From Desulfobacteraceae bacterium (GTDB lineage Bacteria; Desulfobacterota; Desulfobacteria; Desulfobacterales; UBA5616): a stretch of DNA of 64,000 nucleotides. This document shows, piece by piece, positions 49,238 to 59,423 of the stretch. Within the stretch, counting starts at the first letter, position 1. Each line of letters opens with the position of its first letter. The stretch covers positions 1 through 64,000 of the forward strand of contig VMSV01000067.1 in NCBI GenBank assembly GCA_013791935.1, given 5' to 3'. The translations under genes were made by a program, and so were the position numbers. The notes below the pieces were generated by a model, which saw only the letters and a program-made list of their open reading frames with translations, did not search any database and was not told the origin of the DNA.

Positions 49238-50932
49238 TTAAACCGGATCTATCAGTTTGACGTCAATAATATTCCCCTTGAAAATTTCCAGGGCTTCCGC
49301 CACCAAGGGATGATTCAAGGCTTCTTCCTTCAACTTCCTGGCTTCATCCTTTTTCTGATTGATCTCATTTTGCGTTTTTTTTTCAACCAGCACGAGATTC
49401 ACGGGTCTATTAAAGAATGTTTCAAAGACCGATTTCAGCAAAGCCAGGTTTTTATCTTTTTTCACCGATTTGATATTAAAATCAGTTCCGTTCAGTTCAA
49501 TGACAACGTCTCCTTCATGAACCGAGATTAAGTCCGACCCCATTAGATTGGCAGCAATAAAGGGTTGTTCTTTGGAGAGAATCTCAATCAAACTTCTCCA
49601 TTGGTTTTTGAGATCTTCCGGCCCGATTTCCTGTGCAATATTGGCCTTGGGCTCCTCTTCTTCCAGCCGGGGCTCTTTTTTTTCAGCAACCACCTCGGGT
49701 AGATCAGGCAAAGCCGCAACCACCGGATTGCTTTCCGTTGCTTGATAGGGAATCATCTCATCCGCCAACCGGGGATAGTCTTCAACAGGGACGCCGCTTC
49801 GGATCAAATCCAGTTTTGAAATCAATGTATCGATGGAAAGAATCGGTTGAATATGCAAAAGCTTGATGAAGGCCAGCTCAAGAACCAGTTTCGGTTGCTC
49901 TGAAAACCGCATGGGCCCTTCCAGCTCAAAGAGAAAGCTCAAAATCTGGTTCAAATAAAGCAAGGACACCGGCTTGACCCGGGCCGTAATCTTCAGGATG
50001 TCATCCTTGGAAAGATCCGGAAGGGTTTCAGGGTTCCCGGCCATTTTAACCACCATGAGGTTCCGGAAATGTTTCAGAATATCCTGATAGAATTTCTTCA
50101 GGTCATGCCCCAAGGCATAAAGCTGGTCCAGGATCTCAATGATTTTACCCGGATCACGATCTATTACGGCCTTGGAGAAATCGAACATCGTGTTTTGGTC
50201 CACCACACCGAGAATGTCCATGAGCCTTTCATGGGTCAAATCTCCCTCTGCCGAGGCCATGAGCTGATCCAAGAGGCTTAGGGCATCCCGCATGCCGCCA
50301 CCCGCTTCACGGGCGATGATGGCCAGGCTTTCCACATCAATGTGGAACCCTTCCATTTCACAAAGCTTTTTCAACTGAGCCATGGTGTCCTTGGCATCGA
50401 TTCTTTTAAAATCATGCCTCTGGCATCTGGACAGAATGGTTAGAGGAATTTTCTGGGGCTCTGTGGTGGCGAAGAAAAAAAGAACATGGGCCGGGGGTTC
50501 TTCCAGGATTTTCAGAAGGGCATTGAACGCGGCAATGCTCAGCATATGGACTTCATCGATGATATAGATCTTGTACCGGCTATGGGCGGGCATGTACTTG
50601 CTATTGTCCCGAAGTTCTCTCACCTGGTCCACGCTGTTGTTGGAGGCGCCGTCGATTTCAAAAACATCCACCCCGCTTCCGCTGGTGATTTCCACGCAGG
50701 AGCTGCAAACATTGCAGGGGGTTTTGGTGGGGCCTTGCTCGCAGTTCAAGGCTTTGGCAAGAATCCGGGCCACGGTGGTTTTACCGGTTCCCCGGGGGCC
50801 TGAAAACAGCACGGCATGGTGAACCCGTCCCATGGAAATGGCGTTGGTCAAGGTTCGGGTCACATGTTCCTGGCCGACCACATCCTCAAAAGATTGGGGA
50901 CGATATTTGCGTGCTAATACAAGATATGACAT
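49238..50932 (-). CDS. dnaX: DNA polymerase III subunit gamma/tau
   Basis: MSYLVLARKYRPQSFEDVVGQEHV..., GPRGTGKTT, zinc module CSSCVEI, SRC motif. Confidence 0.96.
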   Translation of the reverse strand: MSYLVLARKYRPQSFEDVVGQEHVTRTLTNAISMGRVHHAVLFSGPRGTGKTTVARILAKALNCEQGPTKTPCNVCSSCVEITSGSGVDVFEIDGASNNSVDQVRELRDNSKYMPAHSRYKIYIIDEVHMLSIAAFNALLKILEEPPAHVLFFFATTEPQKIPLTILSRCQRHDFKRIDAKDTMAQLKKLCEMEGFHIDVESLAIIAREAGGGMRDALSLLDQLMASAEGDLTHERLMDILGVVDQNTMFDFSKAVIDRDPGKIIEILDQLYALGHDLKKFYQDILKHFRNLMVVKMAGNPETLPDLSKDDILKITARVKPVSLLYLNQILSFLFELEGPMRFSEQPKLVLELAFIKLLHIQPILSIDTLISKLDLIRSGVPVEDYPRLADEMIPYQATESNPVVAALPDLPEVVAEKKEPRLEEEEPKANIAQEIGPEDLKNQWRSLIEILSKEQPFIAANLMGSDLISVHEGDVVIELNGTDFNIKSVKKDKNLALLKSVFETFFNRPVNLVLVEKKTQNEINQKKDEARKLKEEALNHPLVAEALEIFKGNIIDVKLIDPV

Positions 50933-51003
50933 TTAATTCAATGTTTCGCTAATTTGCCTTTTGGATCGAGGGTGTAGTTAACGAGGCGGCAAAATCGGAT
51001 GTA

Positions 51004-51097
51004 TGGCGGAGAGAGTGGGATTCGAACCCACGGTGCAGCTATAAACTACACACACGATTTCCAGTCGTGCACCTTCGGCCAACTCGGTCATCTCTCC
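51004..51097 (-). tRNA. tRNA-Ser (anticodon GGA)
   Basis: GGAGAGATGACCGAGTTGGCCGAAGGTGCACGACTGGAAATCGTGTG...GGTTCGAATCCCACTCTCTCC + G73 + encoded CCA. Confidence 0.93.
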
Positions 51098-51169
51098 GCA
51101 ATGGAATTTTGGTTTCTTTCATGTCATAAAACCGGATGTGAATCAAGGAGAAAGTCGCCCGCGTTTCCA

Positions 51170-52273
51170 CTATTCCTCCAGTTTCCGGAGGGCTTTTGTT
51201 TTTGTAAGTTTTCTCGACGTGTTAAAGGCCGCCAAGGATTTGGCTTGCAGGTCAAGGACACCGGCTGCTTTTTCCCATTTAACCACCGAAGGAACGCTCA
51301 CACCAAGAAGCCTGGCGAATTCCACCCGATTCATGCCGAACTTGGCTCTCAAGGCCGCAACCGCTTCACCGGTGACCGGCTCCTTTTCAAGAGGCGTCCG
51401 GGCTTTCCTCTTGAAGGGAATGGGCTTTGGAGGCGCCACGGTTAAACGGAATTTTTTTTCAGGAGGTTTTTTACGTCCATTTTTCCCGGCAACTTTGGAT
51501 GTCTTGGCCTTGATTTTCACGGCTTTTTTCACAGCTTTTGTCGGCTTTGCCTTGGATACAGGTTCGTCTTCCCTCATTTCAATGCCGAATACATCGGACA
51601 GGACATCTTCCGCAATATGCCGCCGTCCGGCCTTTTTCCCCGATATGGCCACGTCCACATCGGCGGTGATCAGTTCCTCATGGTCCACACCTCGAAGCAA
51701 AAAAAGCAGCTCCGGAAATTCATCCAGCCTTGCCCCTACGCCATAGAGCACTGCAGCCACATGCTTGCACATGACGGCCCAGTCCGGGCAGCTGCATGAA
51801 AGATTGATTTCACCGGGCAGGGGAAATAGCCCCTTTTCCCGGTGGGTCACAACAGCCATGATGTTTTTTGACAGCCTGCCTGCAAGCAGTTCAAGGAGAG
51901 AGCCGATTTGCCCGGAGCAGCTTTTTATGACTTCCGCCCATTTGTTTCCGGCAAGGGGTTTAATCGTGATATCCACCTCGTAGATCTGCGATCCACTCAC
52001 CATGGCGCTGATTTTGCCCGGTGAGATATCCAAATGGCAGACCGATCCGTTTCGAACATAGGTACGGCCCCTGGGCAACCGGTTTTCATAATCGCTGAAG
52101 GATTCCAGGTGATCGCACCAGGCCTCTCCCCAAAAGGTTCTGACGATCTTTTTCCCCTGGATATTTACAGGTTTGACATCCAACCCCTTTTTTTTCAATT
52201 TCTCCATTTTTTTCAAGGCTTTTGCGCGTCGCTCCGCCACGGATACATAGGGCCTCCACCCGAACCATCCCAT
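51170..52273 (-). CDS. SWIM zinc-finger protein with basic linker and C-terminal XRE-like HTH
   Basis: CSCPDWAVMCKHVAAVLYG SWIM motif; Lys-rich linker; FGMNRVEFARLLGVSVPSVVKWEK HTH. Confidence 0.83.
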   Translation of the reverse strand: MGWFGWRPYVSVAERRAKALKKMEKLKKKGLDVKPVNIQGKKIVRTFWGEAWCDHLESFSDYENRLPRGRTYVRNGSVCHLDISPGKISAMVSGSQIYEVDITIKPLAGNKWAEVIKSCSGQIGSLLELLAGRLSKNIMAVVTHREKGLFPLPGEINLSCSCPDWAVMCKHVAAVLYGVGARLDEFPELLFLLRGVDHEELITADVDVAISGKKAGRRHIAEDVLSDVFGIEMREDEPVSKAKPTKAVKKAVKIKAKTSKVAGKNGRKKPPEKKFRLTVAPPKPIPFKRKARTPLEKEPVTGEAVAALRAKFGMNRVEFARLLGVSVPSVVKWEKAAGVLDLQAKSLAAFNTSRKLTKTKALRKLEE

Positions 52274-52282
52274 TTTTTCCTC

Positions 52283-54985
52283 CTACACTTCCGCCCGATC
52301 GATATCCAGGGCCACGATTTTAAGCAATGCCTCATTGCTCATTTCCGTGAGCAGGGTTTCCGCCCCTGTTTTTAAAATATCGTCGGCAAGGTTTAATTTT
52401 TCTTCTATCAATTCATCAATTTTTTCTTCAATGGTTCCCCGGCAAATGAATTTATGCACCAATACATTGCGATGCTGACCGATACGAAAGGCCCGGTCCG
52501 TGGCCTGGGTTTCCACTGCCGGATTCCACCACCGGTCGAAATGGATCACATGGTTGGCGGCGGTAAGGTTCAAGCCCGTGCCTCCGGCCTTTAAGGAAAG
52601 CACGAAAAACGGCGGGCCGTCTTCCTCCTGGAATCGGTCAATGAGCATTTTGCGCTTTTTCACCTCTGTTCCGCCATGTAAAACCAGACCCTCCCTGCCG
52701 AATACATTGCCAAGGAATCCGGCGATGGGTCGGGTCATCTCCCGAAACTGGGTAAACACGATGACTTTCTCCTGACGGGATGAAATTTCCTCGCAGAGGG
52801 TTCTGAGCCGGTCAAACTTGCCGCTGTGGTCCGGTTCATACCCGCCATCTCCCAAAAACTGACTGGGATGATTGCAGATCTGTTTGAACCGCATGAGAAA
52901 GGACAGCACAAGGCCTCGACGTTTGATCCCGTCAACGCCATGGTGAAGGGCTTCCCCGAGTTCCTCCACGGACCGGGCATAGAGGGCAGCCTGTTTTTTC
53001 GCCAGACCGCAGAAGGCCTTCATTTCGGTTTTATCGGGCAGATCCGAAATAATACTCTTATCGGTTTTAAGGCGCCTTAGAATATAGGGCTGGACCAGGT
53101 TTCTCAACGGCGCGTAACGATCCTGGCCCCCGGACTCCAATCCTTTGACGAATCTCTTGAATACCGCAGCCGAACCCAGAAGGCCGGGGGATAAGAAATC
53201 AAACAGGGACCAGAGATCGGATATTCGGTTTTCCACGGGGGTTCCTGTCAGCGCGATCCGGGCGTCGGCTTTCAGTTTTTTCACTGTTTTCGTCTGCCGG
53301 GCCGAAGGATTTTTAACCGCCTGGGCCTCATCCAGAATCACCATCCGCCAGTGGATATCCAACAGCCACTTCTGCCGGGCCAGCATGCCATAGGTGGTGA
53401 GCGCCAACTGGACCCGGGATAAAGCCTCACCAGGATTTCCGGCCATGGCCTCAAGGGTTGCCTTATCCGTTTCCGAAGGATGAATATAAACCGCTTCGAG
53501 ATTGGGGGCGAACCGCGCAATCTCCGCTTTCCAGTTGGAAATCAGCGACGCAGGAAGCACCAGTAGCGAGGCTTTTCCTGCTGGCGCGTTCTCCTTTACG
53601 GCCAGCAAAAGGGCCAACACCTGAACCGTTTTTCCCAACCCCATGTCATCAGCCAGGCATGCCCCCAAGCCAAGTTGGGATAGAAACCACAGCCAATCGC
53701 GACCCACCTCCTGATAATGGCGCAGGACCCCTTGAAAATCCGCGCTGTTGTTTTTTGTCATCAGCCCCTCGGGGTTGCGCAAGCTCGAAAGAACCTCGGA
53801 AAGCCATTTACCGGCATTCACAAAGGACCATTCTTGTTCTCCCGCTTTTGGGTGCTCTTCCATTTCAAGATTCGCAGGCGCCCCGGCCAGCAAACGCATA
53901 CCTTCAATAAAGGATAGGCCACCGCTCGCCGCATCCGCCTCCACCTGTTTCCAGTGAGACAGGGCTTCTGAGAGCTTTTCCCGGTCCACCTCCACCCATT
54001 GGCCCTTGACATAGGCCAGACCGTCTTCCGAGGCCAGGATGTCCCGCCATTCCTTTTCGGTCAAAGAATCATCTCCCAGGGTGAGTCTCACCTTGAAATC
54101 CAGCATGGCATCCATGCCGAAACGGCTCTGACTTTTCTCGCCGATGCTCACGGACACACGGGGGCGTGGGCGTTTTCGCCACCAATCCGGAAGTTTGACC
54201 AAAAGACCGCTTTCCTCAAGCAGCGGAGCGTTTTTCAAAATACGGTAGGCTTCAGCCGGGGTCCAAGCCAGGGGGTGAAAAATATCTCCTGAATCCACGA
54301 GCTCTTTGACAAATCCAACTTTCTCAGAGGCGGTTTGCACAGGGGATAACAGGTTGATCAGGGCTTTTTTGTTTTTCTCTCCCGCGTATTCCTGAAGGGC
54401 TTTTCCCAGGGGTTGGTATTGCACCTGGCCTGCTTTGGAAATACCGGGTGCGTAGGTGGCCAGGAACGCAAATGGGAATTCGGGATCCCGTTTGTTTTCC
54501 GCAAGATGAAAACAGACCCTTCCCACCTGACGCCAAAGAGGAGCATGTTTTTTCAGCCACTCGCCGAGGCCCTCCGAAGACATGGCGATTTGTTCGCGAG
54601 TCCAGACATCCAGCTCAGCCCAAAGGTTTGAAAAAACTTCGCCACGCAGGTATTCTCCTCCCTGCATTGGAGGCGCGGATAGCACAAGGATGGCCAGTTC
54701 GGATTCCACAGGAGGGGTCACCGGCTCGATTCGATTTCCGGAAGACGGGGGGTTTCGACAAAGTTGAGTCAGGTAGGTTCCGGCAAAATCCCGCCAGAAG
54801 GCGAATCCCGAGGACAGCGGGGTTTCCGTCCGCGCAGCCGCCAGGGTAAAAAGACCCGCTGCCATGGAGGACGAAAAAGCGGCTGCCACGCGCTTCATCC
54901 AGGGATCGGATGGCGTATTGGAATCAGGGTCGCTCTCCCGCAATCGAAGGCGGCCTGCCGGTGTAAGAATCAGTTCTTGGTTCAT
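52283..54985 (-). CDS. SNF2-family helicase
   Basis: LADDMGLGKTVQ, LDEAQAVKN, ATDRAFRIGQ. Confidence 0.93.
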   Translation of the reverse strand: MNQELILTPAGRLRLRESDPDSNTPSDPWMKRVAAAFSSSMAAGLFTLAAARTETPLSSGFAFWRDFAGTYLTQLCRNPPSSGNRIEPVTPPVESELAILVLSAPPMQGGEYLRGEVFSNLWAELDVWTREQIAMSSEGLGEWLKKHAPLWRQVGRVCFHLAENKRDPEFPFAFLATYAPGISKAGQVQYQPLGKALQEYAGEKNKKALINLLSPVQTASEKVGFVKELVDSGDIFHPLAWTPAEAYRILKNAPLLEESGLLVKLPDWWRKRPRPRVSVSIGEKSQSRFGMDAMLDFKVRLTLGDDSLTEKEWRDILASEDGLAYVKGQWVEVDREKLSEALSHWKQVEADAASGGLSFIEGMRLLAGAPANLEMEEHPKAGEQEWSFVNAGKWLSEVLSSLRNPEGLMTKNNSADFQGVLRHYQEVGRDWLWFLSQLGLGACLADDMGLGKTVQVLALLLAVKENAPAGKASLLVLPASLISNWKAEIARFAPNLEAVYIHPSETDKATLEAMAGNPGEALSRVQLALTTYGMLARQKWLLDIHWRMVILDEAQAVKNPSARQTKTVKKLKADARIALTGTPVENRISDLWSLFDFLSPGLLGSAAVFKRFVKGLESGGQDRYAPLRNLVQPYILRRLKTDKSIISDLPDKTEMKAFCGLAKKQAALYARSVEELGEALHHGVDGIKRRGLVLSFLMRFKQICNHPSQFLGDGGYEPDHSGKFDRLRTLCEEISSRQEKVIVFTQFREMTRPIAGFLGNVFGREGLVLHGGTEVKKRKMLIDRFQEEDGPPFFVLSLKAGGTGLNLTAANHVIHFDRWWNPAVETQATDRAFRIGQHRNVLVHKFICRGTIEEKIDELIEEKLNLADDILKTGAETLLTEMSNEALLKIVALDIDRAEV

Positions 54986-55450
54986 AATGGTTGAGGGGAT
55001 TTTTTGCCGGTGAGATTATATTTGACTGCGCATGATGTCAACCACCAAAAATACAAAAATAATTCGATTTCCGGTTTTCCAGAAACCTTGCGAAGGGGCC
55101 AATGACTGTGGCTGGATTCTGCCCTTGGACCAAACAGTCATACGCTCAGGCAGAGATGTCCTTCCCATGAATCATCATTTTTTTCAGCAGGAAACGCTCC
55201 CGTGGGTTCATAGAGAAGAACCCGAACATCCTTCATCTTGAATCCATTTTGCCCACGCAAGCGCCGGAGGATTCATCTATGATTTAACAAAAAATATCCT
55301 GCCGAAAAAAAATGCCGCCCGGCCGACTCAGTCCCCTGAGATACGCATTGCGCACCTTCCGTTCCGATGCTAAAGGTTCCATATTGAGAAAAACAGCAGC
55401 CCCTCCATTAGGGGGAATGGAGAATTTTGAGGAAAACGGCTTTTCAGAAT

Positions 55451-56359
55451 ATGATTTCAAAACCGGCAAACGGCATCGCCCTTGAAGGGGGCGGAGCCAA
55501 AGGAGCCTATCAAATGGGGGCATGGAAGGCCTTCATGGAAATGGGCATTTCGTTTCAGGTCGTGAGCGGGGCCTCCATGGGGGCCATCAACGGCGCTTTC
55601 ATGGTTCAGGGCGACTATGAAAGGGCACGGGCCTTCTGGACAGAACTTTCAGAAAAACGGCTTCATCTCGTGGATGTTAAAAAAGTAAAGGGATTTGCGG
55701 CAAGGCTCATCACAGATCTCGGCCTCATGTTTCTGCCGCTTCCTCTGGGCAAATTGCGATGGATCAAATACGCCAGAACCTTTACGCTTTTCATGAAAAT
55801 CTTCTCAGAAAAAGGAGCGGTATCCTATTTATTAAAAGAAGGGCTTGTGAATACGGATCTGCTTGGAGAAATTTTATGGAGCCACATAGATCTTCAACGG
55901 GTGCTCGGTTCCGGAACCGGCCTTTATATCTTTGCCCATGAAACCCCTGGAGGCTCCATTCCTGGTCGCAGCGGGGCAACCTTTATCAGGGCTCAGGATC
56001 TTGATGAAATATCCCTCAAGTCCTTTCTGATGGCTTCCATTGCTTTTCCCCTGATGTTTCCATCGGTTTCCATCGGGGATAAAACCTATCGGGACGGGGA
56101 CCTGGCGTTTCCGGACATCCCCTTCCCCTTAAGAGACAAAAATCTTGCGAGAATTTTCGTGCTGCACTCCAAAGCATGGAAAAGCATGCTGCACAAAAAT
56201 CATCCCGGCAACCCCATCATTCACATCATTCCGTCAAAGAATATCGGAACCCTGTATCAAAAGACCTTTGACTTTTCTCCCGAAACCATCAGCCATGTCA
56301 TGGAATTGGGCTATCAAGATACCCAAAACATCCTCAGGGTTGAACTCGAAAGAATTTGA
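55451..56359 (+). CDS. Patatin-like phospholipase
   Basis: LEGGGAKGAYQMGAW; GASMGAING; DGD dyad motif. Confidence 0.9.
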   Translation: MISKPANGIALEGGGAKGAYQMGAWKAFMEMGISFQVVSGASMGAINGAFMVQGDYERARAFWTELSEKRLHLVDVKKVKGFAARLITDLGLMFLPLPLGKLRWIKYARTFTLFMKIFSEKGAVSYLLKEGLVNTDLLGEILWSHIDLQRVLGSGTGLYIFAHETPGGSIPGRSGATFIRAQDLDEISLKSFLMASIAFPLMFPSVSIGDKTYRDGDLAFPDIPFPLRDKNLARIFVLHSKAWKSMLHKNHPGNPIIHIIPSKNIGTLYQKTFDFSPETISHVMELGYQDTQNILRVELERI

Positions 56360-56412
56360 ACGGTCCATCAAAAATACCTGAACCAAACCATATCATTTGC
56401 CAAACTGAGGTC

Positions 56413-57822
56413 TCAGGACCTCAGTTCCCGGTGTTGACAATAATCAATCATCTTGCTTGCGGCAATGGCAGCGCGTTCCATACTAGGATAGACAGGGATC
56501 CGGCCAGCATGCAACCTGCTTTTAACCGCTTCCATGAGCTCTTTATCTTCTGCCTCTTCCTCGATCACCGCCAGAAGGGGTTTGCCGTTTAATTCATTCA
56601 GATAATACCCCTCAAGGATTTTCTCCGCCAAATCACCGGATGAAGGCTTGGGACCGTGAAAATGAGCATGGATAAACGCCATGAGCAGGTCAAAATCCGA
56701 ATGCCCCGCCATGATTTTGAGAATACTACCGGCGCCTTCGCTTCGATCCACCCGAATGGACATATCCACCGGATTGCTGATCCAATCCCAAATTTCACTT
56801 CCCCTGGCCTTCAGCCGCTCCCGAAGATCCTGAGGAAAGGGAATCACATTGAGTCCCGCCTCTTCGCAAAGATCCGCAGCAAGAACACTACTTCCACCGG
56901 CTCCACCCGCAACACCCACTCGACGATCCTTTACAGGGGGAAGGTAATGAAAAGCCGCGGCAACATCCACCATTTCTTCTATATGACGGGCGGATATTGC
57001 ACCGGCCTGCTTGACAGCCATCTTCCATACGTCCATGGAACCGGCAAGGGAAGCGGTGTGGGAAGCCGTGGCCCGGGTCCCTGATTCTCCCCTTCCCCCC
57101 TTTACGATAATTACCGGTTTTTTCAGGGTTGTTCTGCGTAAAAGGTTGAAAAAAGTGACCCCGTCCCTGACCCCCTCGATGTACATGAGGATGATTTTTG
57201 TGTTTGGATCCTGCCCCAGATATTCCAAAAAGTCACACTCGTTGAAATCAAGGGCGTTTCCGTAGCTGATGGCGTTGCTGAAATAAAGGCTGTTGCGTTT
57301 GGCGCAATCCACCACATCAAAAATGACCGATCCGCTTTGTGAAATCAATCCCACCGATCCGGACTGCTTGGGCAAATCCCCTCTGAAGGATATGCCGCCT
57401 TCCGGAAAATAAAGCCCCATACAGTTCGGTCCGAGCAATCGGATATTGGCTTTCCTGGCTTGCCTGAGGACCTCTTGCTCAAGCTCAGCCGCGTCTTTAC
57501 GACCTGTTTCAGAAAAGCGTGCAGTAAAAAGGTGTATGATCTTCACCCCTTTCTCAGCGCAATCGCTAATCATTTCAAGCACTCTCGATGCATTGACCGT
57601 GGATACCACGTAGTCCACGTGACCAGGGATATCTTTTACGGTGGGATAACATTTGATTCCTGAAATCTCATCGTATTTGGGATTGACCGGGTAAAGCGGG
57701 CCTTTAAATCCGAATTCCTGAATGGAGTTGAAAAAATTCGGTCCGCCGAAATTGCGGCCGGACGCACCTACAACGGCAAGGGATCGAGGGTGAAAGAGCT
57801 CATCTAAAAGATGGTTTGACAT
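56413..57822 (-). CDS. ADP-forming acyl-CoA synthetase alpha-subunit-like CoA-binding protein
   Basis: LFHPRSLAVVGASGR; GPNCMGLYFP; SQSGSV; SHTASLAG. Confidence 0.87.
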   Translation of the reverse strand: MSNHLLDELFHPRSLAVVGASGRNFGGPNFFNSIQEFGFKGPLYPVNPKYDEISGIKCYPTVKDIPGHVDYVVSTVNASRVLEMISDCAEKGVKIIHLFTARFSETGRKDAAELEQEVLRQARKANIRLLGPNCMGLYFPEGGISFRGDLPKQSGSVGLISQSGSVIFDVVDCAKRNSLYFSNAISYGNALDFNECDFLEYLGQDPNTKIILMYIEGVRDGVTFFNLLRRTTLKKPVIIVKGGRGESGTRATASHTASLAGSMDVWKMAVKQAGAISARHIEEMVDVAAAFHYLPPVKDRRVGVAGGAGGSSVLAADLCEEAGLNVIPFPQDLRERLKARGSEIWDWISNPVDMSIRVDRSEGAGSILKIMAGHSDFDLLMAFIHAHFHGPKPSSGDLAEKILEGYYLNELNGKPLLAVIEEEAEDKELMEAVKSRLHAGRIPVYPSMERAAIAASKMIDYCQHRELRS

Positions 57823-58025
57823 AGGGGAAACCTCCGAATTGGTTTTAATTAATTTTAACAAAGAAAAATTAATCTTAACAAAGGATAATCAAGGAATCAA
57901 TTTGTTATTTACCGAACCGGCAATCAGGATAACTACATTCCCGGTAATCCAAGCACAGCGAGCATGGCCCGTGGTTGCCATGTCTTTTCGCGTGCCAAGG
58001 TTTCTTTTACCAGAAACCCAGTTGC

Positions 58026-58496
58026 TCAGGCTTCGAGTTGGTACAAGACATCGGGGCACTTCTCCTCGTTGGACTGACCGTCGGTGAACTCGATTGCCCT
58101 GTACCCATGGCGCTCGTAGAAACGGCGCGCGCCTGTGTTTGCTTGAAACGTATACAGCCGGATAGGACGCCCGAGAGTCGTGTGTGCAAGCTGAAGCAGC
58201 TTGGTTCCTATTCCCCGAGACTCGTACCCTGGAAGTACATAGAGTTGATCGATCCAGAATTGCGCATCGTCTTCCGATAGGGCCATAGCAGCGACGGCTT
58301 GGCCGCCTATTTCCGCGATGTGGACTCTTCCGGTCGGTATCAAGTACTCGGCTACCCACTGACGCACTTCATGCTGTGGATGTGCGGAAGGTGCAAAGGG
58401 CAGGAACGCAAGGCGAGACTCGATGAGAACTTTTGCTACGCCGGGGGCGTCTTCGTTCGTTGCTAACCGAACGGATACATCCATCTCAGGCCTAAC
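58026..58496 (-). CDS. GNAT-family N-acetyltransferase (candidate gene cassette)
   Basis: MDVSVRLATNEDAPGVAKVL...LYVLPGYESRGIGTKLLQLAH; ATG lies a few nt after a GTTAGGC core site on the minus strand. Confidence 0.83.
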   Translation of the reverse strand, partial: VRPEMDVSVRLATNEDAPGVAKVLIESRLAFLPFAPSAHPQHEVRQWVAEYLIPTGRVHIAEIGGQAVAAMALSEDDAQFWIDQLYVLPGYESRGIGTKLLQLAHTTLGRPIRLYTFQANTGARRFYERHGYRAIEFTDGQSNEEKCPDVLYQLEA

Positions 58497-58535
58497 GCTC
58501 ATAGCAGCCAACCTCCCTGTGGCTCACTGTTTTGG
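58490..58535 (-). other. Candidate short attC site
   Basis: Minus: CCAAAAC-AGTGAGCCA-cagggaggt-TGGCTGCTATGAGC-GTTAGGC; inner palindrome with terminal core-like boxes. Confidence 0.4.
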
Positions 58536-58759
58536 AATCATCTGTATTTTGTATTGGCCGCTTTCATTTATTATTTCAAAGGACGGAACGAAGCAATAAT
58601 CACCATAATATATCTTAATCTTGTACACAAAACCAATCTCAAGATCTTTCGCCTTTTCTATTGTCCAAATTCATATCAACAAAAGCAAACCAGCTATTGA
58701 CATTGCCATAATGTGTATATATGGTCAATAGCATACACACTCCTTAAGGGGGCATTATT

Positions 58760-58954
58760 ATGCGAACCAACATTGTAATCGATGACAAGCTTATACATGA
58801 GGCCATGGCTCTCAGCCAGTTAAAAACTAAAAAGGCTGTTGTTGAGTCCGGGCTTAGACTATTGGTTCAAATTAAAAAACAGGAACGAATTAAAAATCTA
58901 CGTGGAAAACTTAAATGGGATGGTGACCTTGATGAAATGAGGGTGGATCGGTGA
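58760..58954 (+). CDS. vapB: VapB-type antitoxin
   Basis: MRTNIVIDDKLIHEAMALSQLKTKKAVVESGLRLLVQIKKQERIKNLRGKLKWDGDLDEMR. Confidence 0.9.
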   Translation: MRTNIVIDDKLIHEAMALSQLKTKKAVVESGLRLLVQIKKQERIKNLRGKLKWDGDLDEMRVDR

Positions 58955-59349
58955 TTCTGGTTGACTCATCCGTATGGATCAATTATTTCAACGGCATTTC
59001 TACGTGGCAGACAGATCTGCTTGATCATTACCTTTCAAATACTCCTATTATTATTGGAGATTTAATCCTCACTGAGGTTCTTCAGGGCTTCCGATCTAAC
59101 GCCGATTTTGAAACAGCCAAGAACTTTCTCAGCGCTTTATTGTTCCGTGAAATTGGTGGATATAACGTTGCAATTCAAAGTGCCCAAAATTATCGAGCTC
59201 TTCGAAAAGCCGGCGTTACTGTCCGGAAAACAATTGACATAATTATCGCAACATTCTGCATTATAGAAGGTTTTACTTTACTCCATGATGATCGTGATTT
59301 CGATCCAATGGTGACCCATTTCTCCTTGAAAACGCCTTTGCCACGGTAG
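58951..59349 (+). CDS. vapC: PIN-domain toxin VapC
   Basis: MILVDSSVWINYFNG...; overlaps vapB by 4 nt. Confidence 0.92.
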   Translation: MILVDSSVWINYFNGISTWQTDLLDHYLSNTPIIIGDLILTEVLQGFRSNADFETAKNFLSALLFREIGGYNVAIQSAQNYRALRKAGVTVRKTIDIIIATFCIIEGFTLLHDDRDFDPMVTHFSLKTPLPR

Positions 59350-59423
59350 TCTCACATACCTACAACCATATTGACACCCTAATATGCAACGATTGAACTG
59401 TGCATCCGCGCTCCGAAGTCGGA

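Noticed and set aside
55032-55241. Small ORF between the SNF2 gene and the patatin
   Set aside because: No domain, no convincing ribosome-binding site; left unannotated.
57889-58359. 156-aa ORF overlapping the GNAT gene
   Set aside because: Alternative frame of the acetyltransferase; the GNAT frame has the conserved acetyl-CoA-binding motif.
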